A stretch of 64,000 bases of DNA from Pseudomonadota bacterium (GTDB lineage: Bacteria > Pseudomonadota > Gammaproteobacteria > Burkholderiales > Rhodocyclaceae), in NCBI GenBank assembly GCA_018241665.1, contig JAFEDK010000019.1:427261-491260 (forward strand), read 5' to 3'. The position numbers and the translations under genes are program-made. The notes beneath the pieces were generated by a model. It did no database searches. It saw only the letters and a program-made list of their open reading frames with translations, and was not told the origin of the DNA. Shown piece after piece: positions 53,401-60,145 of this stretch; within the stretch, counting starts at the first letter, position 1, and every line of letters begins with the position of its first letter.

Positions 53401-55445
53401 CGGTCGAAGCCGAAGTGAATTGCGCGCTCGTCCGTGCCGTAGGCGCGGCCTGCGAGGATGCCACGCAAGATGGGGCGATGGAGCGGGACAGGGTAATGTG
53501 GCAAGGCATCGTGCCGACTCGCCTCCTCACCACCTCAGTGTCGGATCGCGCCGGAGTCTTGTTCGCACGGAGCCAAAGGTTAGAGACGGCCGCGAGGAGA
53601 GCAGACGGCGGAGGGTATCCCTTCGACGAAGCCTTTCCAAGCTATGGTGAGCCCGCGCAGTCAAGTTCGGCTCATGCGCGCACAGAACGCACTCCGCGCC
53701 CAGGGATCCTGCCAGTCAACACCGTAGACATGGAGAGGAATCGCAGGCCCTGTGCGTCGCCTCTTCAGGCGAACGTGAACAATCGCGCTGTGCTCGGTTC
53801 GGCGGACACCGTCGGTGGTCGCACGTGGTGGAAGTATGAAGGTGAAGGCACCGTTCACGGCACAACGTGGTCGACGAAGTTCGTTGCCTGTCCGCGCACC
53901 TGTGGCGTGATCTCCGATCCGTGGGACGGCACGCTAGACATCGCGGTCGAAGTCGACGTGTTGGAGGAAGGTGCTCAAGCGAGCCTTCCGGCCTACCTGG
54001 CCGAATTTGTGCTGGGCGCGAACTTCAAGACTCGCAAGGTGGCAGCGAGTGCGTCGATCGTCGTGAACGGAACGAAGTACCCTTTTGCGAGCCTGCACGT
54101 ACGCGACTTCGACGTGGGACCACCGCCCCCGCTTGGGACGAGCATGCGGCGTGGTTGCGTGACGCTGGTGCTCGACATGCGAGATGTCGGGACGGCCGCG
54201 ACGCTTCCCGGTCCGGCGTACCCGGCCTTGTGTGCCATCCGCAACGCGGGTCCGGTGCCGCCCGCTGTCGAAGTCCAGTTCACGCTGCATCCGAAGGCGA
54301 ACGCGAAAGTGTCCGTCACGCCACTTCCGGCAGACGTTCGGTTCGCACTTGATGCGGAGCAAGCGATTCCTTATGGGAGGGACCGGGCACCGGTGACGCT
54401 GCGCTTCCCCCTCTTTGCCGTGACGCGCGAGCGCGGCGCGGTTCCGCTGGAGCCAGCGACTCTGCTTTTCATGGATCCGGCATATGATGATGGGCTCGCC
54501 TCCCAGCCCGTCGAGGCAGCTCTGCGCATCCCCGAAAAGTCCTCATCGGCTGCCATGCCTCGGGGTCGGGGCGACATGAGGTTCGTCCTCTCGGCTGACC
54601 GGGCGCGCGTGAATCGCGGCGCTTCGATAACGTTCATGGCCGACCTCAGCTTCGAAAGGCGACTGCCCGCTCACCTTGCTGAGTTGTTGAAGCCTGGCAC
54701 CGGCGACATCAAGACCGGCTCAGATGACCCGGATGAGTTGAAGGAACTTGGTGTCAACGACCCGGAGCTATTGGTCCTTGAACTTCAGGTGCAGCCTCGT
54801 GCCGGCGAGCGACGCGAGATCTTCATCGCATCCCGCGGTGCGTCGGCGCCGACACGGTGCCGACTGAAACTTGCCACTGTGTATGAGCTCACCCTGACGT
54901 CACTGGTCGAAGCCGACGGCTCCACCGCTCGAATGCTGGCGGGCGACGTGTTAGAGCTTTCAGTGCGCAAGGCCCCGGCATCCGGTGTTGGGCAGGCCCA
55001 AGACGCTGATGTGATGCTCAAGGTTGACGTGCTGGACGCTGCGCATCTCGGTGGCATGGGCCAGTGGAAACCCGTCACCTTCGATATGACGGATCGAAAC
55101 CTGACCTTGCGGCTCACGCTCACGGACGAGCCCGTGATCGAGCCACCTCCGGCTCTCTACGCTGCTCTCCTACGCAAGCGAATGGAAGACAAAACGTCAC
55201 TCTCCCTGCCGCTGTATGCACAGTCGCCGTTACCGTGGCGTGTGGACCTGCCGAACGCAAAGGCGGACTTTCGGGCGGGCCTCCTGCGGCGCACGGCAAC
55301 ATTCGTATGGTCCTTGCTTCGGCCTGCGGACGAGCGCGAGCAACTCGGGGTGTTCGTTGTGAAGTGCGACCGTAACGGACAGACCTATCTGCCGGACGAA
55401 GCGAGTGAGTCGGAGGACTTCCAGGCGTTCGTGAAGCTAGCGTGA
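47439..55445 (+). CDS. Giant uncharacterised protein, 2668 residues
   Basis: ATG 47439 (MANEALRYVVLRGPQWSDGQ) follows GAGGGAGAA, which overlaps the stop of the upstream giant gene, so the two are translationally coupled. TTG 47421 is also in frame but lacks a site. No signal peptide and no membrane span. The sequence is a mosaic of strand-rich modules such as FFGLRLRPLRLESMQIEMDR and RLDVDVESIDWDEEVQEVVLKDVSLAFDFLG; no catalytic or nucleotide-binding motif is visible. It ends at a weak hairpin CATCGCA/TGCGATG (55449-55470). Together the two giants take 18.5 kb, a third of the island. Function unknown; a joint structural role is the simplest guess. Confidence 0.8.
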   Translation: MANEALRYVVLRGPQWSDGQPLWQIELSAPKLKRLEGEDLTRVVNQLEDRIFPLRMLQTDALVGPGGPDELFRRPHVVAMHVIGGHSKEPYESELIKAHSNADEHYLDRGYPKGFEEYRNASSSDLLQLYRTPEALSLVAPEAGGTLARSKRTVFAELRWKRRAPYVRRDMPTYWYTMGAAASGDLPSQGAGERGDAQFQHVIAEPLLAPGEDWPGKDADIRLPAFGLLAGAVSLAVAHGGLPWLGTLQPTAPPRRGPLKISRYPVRLVPDGIELRTSVNFLGRGALEGWFHLGIGHEAEEEFLVLTLLPERTREASTPERDLLGAWQAAWKAAMPAPGTEEALQGFRVAADFSTVPSLRWRIPALKGAAAPEDDLVPGNSTLWGPKIDADLGSLPVDIPASAMRVELLSPAGPGGVDGVVTTGGGYFRLGTKVAMQTNLPSAGATDRRFETWREKAAKNSLILCWASPAQKQRPQSFWMVDSRDSESDVRLENEGSEAYLCAYNPTLLAERLRQIYGMSAPGTDGDDRELLPAFVPLRDGWLQVQVPNVPPDDPTKDGLDATALARARQNVLSGFLRFGNASQLPPLYSAYEKLPPRMVAEAPWLVTLEAAERLRIAIEIGKAPLSGLAVTDNPELSMRGLLWLSSDRPDALEAIPRLGAGPGAFIDVPLDRLDKETIQDSRRNLQIGLTKLSLHVDRQAVSRTGLHMSLALSEASGEHVVRWQRHPLMPLAAIMPLTRSARSAVRPLESRDLVPFIATKTVVGSLQPLADLTWQAGESLPRMQPGWNYELATEPAVMRDIPQPDDSTRCRLSWAAFGVPGCELVPRKGGDGPWDIVAASRFDLPVNDEAFATATLPPSMLSAEEQARLLAPPSVTALDWGALVAFWGEQQRLLQLSRVAHSYLAEFRSLGQTQPLDVDDLVGGRKWKLASLDFSVPGAGSALPYGAMLVGAETWSGNRALLGFSGRLGVTADSSLEPASVASPKTIDVVGYSPGSFLNGGFLRDARGVGTAPLEVLQGGLVRWRAIDSRAAELVGRMSLARPIDIASGPANLKLWFKDLPIDAQGNYIADAGRLSPAAWQDGELERRGVEWRLVARGDTKGFEMGDDTVPFFGLRLRPLRLESMQIEMDREQPATNLPLNVSLLAELILGPRKEDVGDGGNIVRIDMKRSDARLAIHSIQLFGQRVLHFPVSLVGDVEDAAREARLDVDVESIDWDEEVQEVVLKDVSLAFDFLGSRVTLKGVESVSAPGPVPGTMAIVFTWQGAAASPARLAMRRARLCVGASSQLRLRHELSIAPGGAPGLGAPVAVTAVEAWGSGGSDDWPTDLEPGCSVRVLNVSAPGRFTAGPRSFAVDSSAKAEDGISALLPGFPAGGAFEFGMLAAVGDFSDASVSLGAGSLSGAVEWSKVDPDQTLQLESIRFEAGNGLRGETPVGWQGRLLLSGDVVGTSSIAWPAIDLGTGASIPMPPVDTTITPVERVRGVWYRHTVTWLLRNHEMPFAVAAGLCERDDAVWSVVALARHKLMRVAERGDELEALVFSSVDTLTLAPMRVFAPPWPAGGRAADLQASSTFAARYVTGADNKPDPGMAWPGRGGVGSVLQGFGGEHFRKAFYAHGGASDGQSLVIVAGFLGLVTLPGVDAAPLLRLPTLVALEGTFRPTDGIPPIQQDADVSVKVAWVDGVAASDVVVPWRAAVTTVTAAHADLESAMDAGIRRPPPALRAERLFNAILVEQCFPVALDASHGLAHTPYFIASMVSLARVLAHVHERKTDQPDVSVASLSVLSRVSLVRASGKAHRKGAAAVLQASRGQTDSSPMPPRPPGRLLVVGDDLTSSPWLSGEVGTEADGRVATVATELHKRPRIALVRDAQGKHTPVGLPQRQLRPPVRRTPDLLYADVARGYMLEPEEDMLMAGAEEGWTGSLRDLASGIAAMGRVAALPAQARGGTGGGLAVWHTQQRVPIYLPIASTIQSEPIAWMDPSSARTRVPVEAEVNCALVRAVGAACEDATQDGAMERDRVMWQGIVPTRLLTTSVSDRAGVLFARSQRLETAARRADGGGYPFDEAFPSYGEPAQSSSAHARTERTPRPGILPVNTVDMERNRRPCASPLQANVNNRAVLGSADTVGGRTWWKYEGEGTVHGTTWSTKFVACPRTCGVISDPWDGTLDIAVEVDVLEEGAQASLPAYLAEFVLGANFKTRKVAASASIVVNGTKYPFASLHVRDFDVGPPPPLGTSMRRGCVTLVLDMRDVGTAATLPGPAYPALCAIRNAGPVPPAVEVQFTLHPKANAKVSVTPLPADVRFALDAEQAIPYGRDRAPVTLRFPLFAVTRERGAVPLEPATLLFMDPAYDDGLASQPVEAALRIPEKSSSAAMPRGRGDMRFVLSADRARVNRGASITFMADLSFERRLPAHLAELLKPGTGDIKTGSDDPDELKELGVNDPELLVLELQVQPRAGERREIFIASRGASAPTRCRLKLATVYELTLTSLVEADGSTARMLAGDVLELSVRKAPASGVGQAQDADVMLKVDVLDAAHLGGMGQWKPVTFDMTDRNLTLRLTLTDEPVIEPPPALYAALLRKRMEDKTSLSLPLYAQSPLPWRVDLPNAKADFRAGLLRRTATFVWSLLRPADEREQLGVFVVKCDRNGQTYLPDEASESEDFQAFVKLA

Positions 55446-55448
55446 AAG

Positions 55449-55470
55449 CATCGCAATGGATTGTGCGATG
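55449..55470 (+). terminator. Weak hairpin after the giant-gene pair
   Basis: CATCGCA (55449-55455) and TGCGATG (55464-55470) pair across an 8-nt loop, 3 bp past the stop codon. No T-tract follows, so termination strength is doubtful. The following 280 bp up to the IS remnant show no supported gene. Confidence 0.3.
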
Positions 55471-55749
55471 GCTCATGGGACGGTAATCGAAACGTGAATT
55501 GAAGAGGACTTCGAAGGGAAGGCCTTCGGCGTGATGCTGGACACCGACATGGGTAGTTGGAAGATGGCAACGCGGGAAAGCAGGTCGTCACGACTAATGT
55601 CGGTGGGCGACTGCTTTCCATTCGCCGAGTTTGGCTGCCCAGTCGTAAGCCCCCGGCCAACCTTTCGTTTACCCACAAGTACCCTGAAGATAATCGGTAC
55701 AGCCCTGTCAAAATCCTGATGCAAGACGTTGAGGCTGGGGGTGGTGATC

Positions 55750-56470
55750 ATGAAACGGGCTGACGATGTGCGATCTGCCTTGGCGGGGCACCCTTCCGGA
55801 ACGGCCTGGATCGATCGGGAAATGGCTGGCAGCCATTTGCCCGATGAACGCCTGGAGAGGCGGCGGCACAAACTACTGGCGCAATTGTCGGCGCGGACAG
55901 GAAACAGTCTGCCGATGGCCTGCCAAGACTGGTCGAACACGAAGGCGGCGTACCGCTTCCTCTCCAACGGGCGGGTGAGCGAGGCCGAGATCCTGGCCGG
56001 CCATTTCCAGGCCACTCGGGAGCGCTTCGCTGCGACCAAGGGATGGATGCTCGTTGTCCACGATACGACCGAACTGTCCTTCAAGCGGGAAAGCATGCAG
56101 GCGGTCGGAATGCTGGGCACTTCGTTCGTAGGCAGGGATTAAGCCGGACTCGCCCGTCACCACACGGTGTGCGGCATTCTGATGCATTCAAGCCTGGTCC
56201 TGACCCCTGAGGGGCTGGCGGCAATCAGGTTCTGGACGCGCGACAAAGTCAAGGGGTGCAAAGCGCTCAAGCGCTCGATCAATCCGACCCGCTTCCCGAT
56301 CGAAGAGAAGGAGAGCGTGCGCTGGCTGGACAGCCTGCGCCAGAGCACCGAATGGCTGGGCGCGCCGCAGCGCTGTGTGCATGTGGGAGATCGGGAGGGC
56401 GACATCTTTGAACTCCTCTGCGAGGCCATGACCTGCGGGTCCCATTTCCTGATCCGCCACTGCAATGACC
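55750..56470 (+). pseudogene. IS4-family (Tn5-like) transposase, truncated with internal stop
   Basis: From ATG 55750 the frame encodes MKRADDVRSALAGHPSGTAW, then AKTGRT-type DNA-binding sequence and NTKAAYRFLSNGRVSEAEILAGHF, the N-terminal transposase domain of the IS50-like group. VVHDTTELSFKR holds the first catalytic Asp. A TAA at 56140-56142 (after FVGRD) interrupts the frame, and the same frame continues with ARHHTVCGILMHSSLVLTPEGL. A few residues seem missing around EGLAAIRFW. VGDREGDIFELL keeps the second Asp. The C-terminus with the catalytic Glu is lost where the next IS remnant begins near 56,470. Inactive. Confidence 0.85.
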
Positions 56471-57055
56471 GGCGGATCGGCTATGGCACGACGACGCTCG
56501 ATGCCGAAAGTTCTCGAAGGCCAGATCCACGTCGATGATGCCTACCTGGGCGGCGAGCGTAGCGGCGGCAAAGCCGGTCGAGGCTCGGAAAACAAGGTTC
56601 CGTTCGTCGCCGCCGTCTCGCTCACCGATGACGGCCATCCGCTGCGAATTAAACTCACCCCGGTCTCCGGCTTCAGCCTCAAGGCCATCGGGCAGTGGGC
56701 CCGGTTCATCCTGGCTCCCGGCTGTACCGTGTTTTCCGACGGGCTGGCTTGCTTTACCGCCGTCGGAGAGGCCGGATGCGCGCATCAACCCACCGTCGTT
56801 GGCGCACGAAAGCCCAAGGATCTGCCCGAATTCAAGTGGATCAACACCGTGCTGGGCAACCTCAAGACCAGCCTGAGCGGGAGTTACCATGCATTCGCTT
56901 TCCGAAAATACGCGGCCCACTACCTCGCCGCCTTCGCCTATCGATTCAACCGCCGGTTCGATCTCAGCACACTGCATGTGCGTCTGATCGTCGCCGCCGC
57001 CAACTGTGGGCCGCATACCCAACGGGGTATTTTGACGGCTGAGGTTCATTGCTAA
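56471..57055 (+). pseudogene. IS1595-family (ISXO2-like) transposase, 5'-truncated remnant
   Basis: The frame encodes MPKVLEGQIHVDDAYLGGE and onward: the DDE-type catalytic domain of IS1595 transposases, with the first Asp in VDDAYLGG, the second in VFSDGLACF, and NTVLGNLKTSLSGSYHAF near the third position. It runs to the usual C-terminus (FAYRFNRRFDLSTL). The N-terminal zinc-ribbon part, about 130 residues in full proteins, is missing and replaced by the IS4 fragment. The hybrid shows that one element inserted into, or recombined with, the other and decayed. Confidence 0.83.
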
Positions 57056-57064
57056 TCAGGAGGA

Positions 57065-60000
57065 TCAATGCCTCACCTCCTCAACCATTCGGAGCCATGC
57101 TGCTGCATGGTTGAGCCCACGGACGCGCCCTTCCCAGTGCAGTTCCGTTGCGCCCACATCACGAGACGTATCCTTCACATCCAGCCTGAGAAGGGGGCCC
57201 TTCATCTTTCTCTTCTTCCACGCCAGGCGTTCGACTACCGTGGAGACCCCAATTTTCTTGGCAAGATCAGTTGCGTGTACGACGAAATCCGGGTTCTCTT
57301 CCATTCCAGCCGGCCTTCGCACGACAAGCGTCATCTGGGAGGCATCGATACCCAGCAAGACAAGCCCCTTCAGGATCAACTCGGCATCGCGGCCCTTGGT
57401 ACCAAAGTAGATCTGGCCGGTTCTCGGGCCCGTACGCTGAATCAGTGCCTCCGCGATGGCGGTCAGTGCGGGTCGATTCTGCGGCTTGGCCGCTGAATTG
57501 AATGCATGGTCCAGAATTCGAAAGTACTCGTGCTGATCTCTTCTTGTACGCGGTGGTTGAGGAAGGTCGAAATGCAGTTTTTGCGTCTTCACCGACTGCT
57601 TGGCATACATCCGCCGATAGGCTTGAGCAGCAGCCGCGATGGCCTTGGCAGGAACTGCGAAGGTCTGCTCCAGCTTTTCAAGCTTAGCCCCGGAAAAGTG
57701 TCGTCGTAGGAGCGTCACCATTACGGCGGGCCGTGGCAAACTTGACTTGATCAACTCACTGAGGCACGGCAGCTTTTCCGGCTCACCGACGGGAGCCCTC
57801 TTTAACTCGTGGGCCCTGCCATGCACGGCAACATAGTGGCGCATGAATCCGGTCGGGCTTGTCGCCAGATCTCGATATATGCCCTTGTAGGGCATGGAGC
57901 CCGAAAGTCCACAGAGGCGGCCAAGTTGAGGGGCGCCTAGTGCCTGAAGTCGATTCTCCAGCGCAAGATCGAGATACCGCCCCCCCAGCCAATCGATCAG
58001 GTGGAGATAGCTCAGGCAGGTGGTGGTCGGGCTCAAATGGCCCATCAACGCAGCAACCTGGTAGAGGTGTCGCCGGTCCGGGAAACGCTCAGCCCCAGCC
58101 CCGAGAGGAAAAAAGCATTCGCGGAGCAGTTGCAACCGTTCTGCTGCAAGCAAGTGCGAATCGAGTAAGGGCAGGCGCCGTGCCAGTAGCTCGGGCTCGT
58201 CCATCGCCAGAAAGGCGATGAAGATCCAGTTGGCGAACGAGTGCCGCAGGTGATGGAAACGAAAGGGCAGGCCGGCTTGCCCAGTAATCACTGCAAAGAG
58301 TGCGGTCACCGGGTCAATCAGTCGCGCATAGGGCAGCGGCGTCCAAGGAGCGCTCGGATCCGCGAAGAGCAAGCCAGCTTCACTCCCGATCTGATCTATT
58401 CGTCTTGCGCGGAAAGCCATGAGGGCCTCGAGCTCATCGCTCTGCAAGAGAGGACGAAGGGGTATCCGGCGCTTCGACGAGTTTGTCTTAAGGGACGCCA
58501 GCCTGGACGGTCGAATCAGCAGAAAGGACTCAGGCCCTGGATGGATGTCCTGAATCCGCAGCATCTGGGTTTCGCGCCGACGCAGGCCCGCGCGGTAAGC
58601 CAGCATCCCGGCGAGAAAGACCAGCGTTCCAGCATCCCGATCGGTCTCGGCGTTCAGGCTCGCCTTGAAGCGCTGAAACTCATTTTCGGTCACCAGATTG
58701 GCTGAAACCCTGATGGCTCCGGTTGAGACCCAGCCGTCCAGTTCTCGCAGGTCTACATCCGGGGCCCCGCAGCGGAACATGAAGTCGTGAAAGTCACGCA
58801 GACGCCCCCAGAAATAGGCCCGGCGGACCTTGGAACCAACCCTCTCAGCAGCCCGCTCGTAAAGCGTCTCGAAGTCATCTACCTCCAGGTCGAGGAGATC
58901 AATATCCTCAGCTTCGTAGATCAGATGCAGGGCCAGGGTACGGAAGTAAGTTTCAGCACTGGACGCCTTGATAGCCCCCAACGGACAGCCGGGCTCCAAT
59001 CGCCATGCCGTCCAGCTGATCAGAGCATGGGTGATGGGCCATAAACCCCCTTCGTTTTCCTCGAGGATTTCTTTCAAGCGCCCGATGACACCACTCTTTC
59101 CTCCCAGCGCCTTGCAGACCTCCCGAGCGACCATTAATTGACCATTGTGAGGCAGGTCAGGTTGGAAGCTGACGTCCAGCGCGATCGGGATCGACTCTCC
59201 CTTTGACTGACGTTGTGAGTCGTCTGAGCGGGCTTCCATCGTTGGGTGTTCCCATCCCCCGGCCCTCCGGAACACTGCGTCAGGCAGAGAATGACTTTCC
59301 AGGTCGTCAGCCAGAAATGCGGCGACAAAGCCCGGGACATTCAGGGCGTTCGCCATCCGGGCCGCCCGGAGAAAATCACTCAGCCCATCACCCCACGGGG
59401 GGAGTTGGAGGCGCTCGCAGGCTTCCGTCAATGTCGTCCGCACGGCACCACGGTCGAGCGGCCGCCTGACCTCTGTCGGGAACAATCCTTCGTTGAGCAC
59501 CCTCGTCAGCAGGGTCGCCGTGAGCGCATCGGGATACCATCGGACGGGATGACTTCCCTGGGCTGCACCGGCAACGGGTAGATCAAGTGTGGCCCAAAGC
59601 TCGCCGTTCATCACCTGGACGGTGTCGGGGCGAAGCGTCAGCAGGCCCACCACACGTGCGAATGAAAGCACGCCTCCATTCAAGATTGCCGAAAGCAGGA
59701 ATGCATCGTAAAGATTTTTGGACTCCAACGCTCCTGAGACGCGATCCAGGAAGGCCTCTTCCAGCGGCCGTAGCCTTGCCAACAGCTGAAAGTCCCTCCG
59801 TACGAAGGCCGGCCGCTCGGGCGCCAGCTTGACCCGTTGCGATCCAGGGCGAACACTCCAGAGCTTGAGGCGATGCCCTTCCGCAACCAGGAGATCCCAC
59901 CAGTTCGCAAAAATCCGATGGGTCGTCAGTTCGGACTCATTTCCAAGCAGATTGGAAAGCTGAGTCTCGAGGATCTCCTGGGTGTATCCAGGCTCCGGCT

Positions 60001-60145
60001 GCCCGCTCCACAGAGACGGGACATTTTTCGCCATCCAGTGGCAAAAGAAGTCAAAAAGCGGCTTCCGCTTCTTTAGGTCGCGCGGGGCCGCGGCGCTAGC
60101 CCAGACCGGCCAACCGACACTCGGCGCTTCGACGACTTCCGTCAT
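57065..60145 (-). CDS. Large tyrosine recombinase, third gene of a recombinase trio
   Basis: ATG 60145 overlaps the stop of the upstream gene (ATGA); 1026 residues. The first 480 residues have no recognised domain. The catalytic part has YRAGLRRRETQMLRIQDI (Arg near 521), FHHLRHSFANWIF (His-x-x-Arg near 628-631), MGHLSPTTTCLSYLHL (His near 703, candidate nucleophile Tyr near 713). These are the four landmarks of tyrosine recombinases. The size is two to three times that of normal integrases. It lies at the right end of the island, far from the tRNA-linked integrase, and ends 10 bp after the IS remnant. Its target site is unknown. Confidence 0.85.
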   Translation of the reverse strand: MTEVVEAPSVGWPVWASAAAPRDLKKRKPLFDFFCHWMAKNVPSLWSGQPEPGYTQEILETQLSNLLGNESELTTHRIFANWWDLLVAEGHRLKLWSVRPGSQRVKLAPERPAFVRRDFQLLARLRPLEEAFLDRVSGALESKNLYDAFLLSAILNGGVLSFARVVGLLTLRPDTVQVMNGELWATLDLPVAGAAQGSHPVRWYPDALTATLLTRVLNEGLFPTEVRRPLDRGAVRTTLTEACERLQLPPWGDGLSDFLRAARMANALNVPGFVAAFLADDLESHSLPDAVFRRAGGWEHPTMEARSDDSQRQSKGESIPIALDVSFQPDLPHNGQLMVAREVCKALGGKSGVIGRLKEILEENEGGLWPITHALISWTAWRLEPGCPLGAIKASSAETYFRTLALHLIYEAEDIDLLDLEVDDFETLYERAAERVGSKVRRAYFWGRLRDFHDFMFRCGAPDVDLRELDGWVSTGAIRVSANLVTENEFQRFKASLNAETDRDAGTLVFLAGMLAYRAGLRRRETQMLRIQDIHPGPESFLLIRPSRLASLKTNSSKRRIPLRPLLQSDELEALMAFRARRIDQIGSEAGLLFADPSAPWTPLPYARLIDPVTALFAVITGQAGLPFRFHHLRHSFANWIFIAFLAMDEPELLARRLPLLDSHLLAAERLQLLRECFFPLGAGAERFPDRRHLYQVAALMGHLSPTTTCLSYLHLIDWLGGRYLDLALENRLQALGAPQLGRLCGLSGSMPYKGIYRDLATSPTGFMRHYVAVHGRAHELKRAPVGEPEKLPCLSELIKSSLPRPAVMVTLLRRHFSGAKLEKLEQTFAVPAKAIAAAAQAYRRMYAKQSVKTQKLHFDLPQPPRTRRDQHEYFRILDHAFNSAAKPQNRPALTAIAEALIQRTGPRTGQIYFGTKGRDAELILKGLVLLGIDASQMTLVVRRPAGMEENPDFVVHATDLAKKIGVSTVVERLAWKKRKMKGPLLRLDVKDTSRDVGATELHWEGRVRGLNHAAAWLRMVEEVRH

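Noticed and set aside
34048-55445. Phage tail or contractile injection cluster, because of the giant strand-rich proteins
   Set aside because: No sheath, tube, baseplate, AAA chaperone or spike gene is seen, and the giants show no tape-measure-like helices.
55473-56120. Minus-strand frame of 215 residues over the IS4 remnant
   Set aside because: It is antisense to a recognisable transposase fragment and has no family features.
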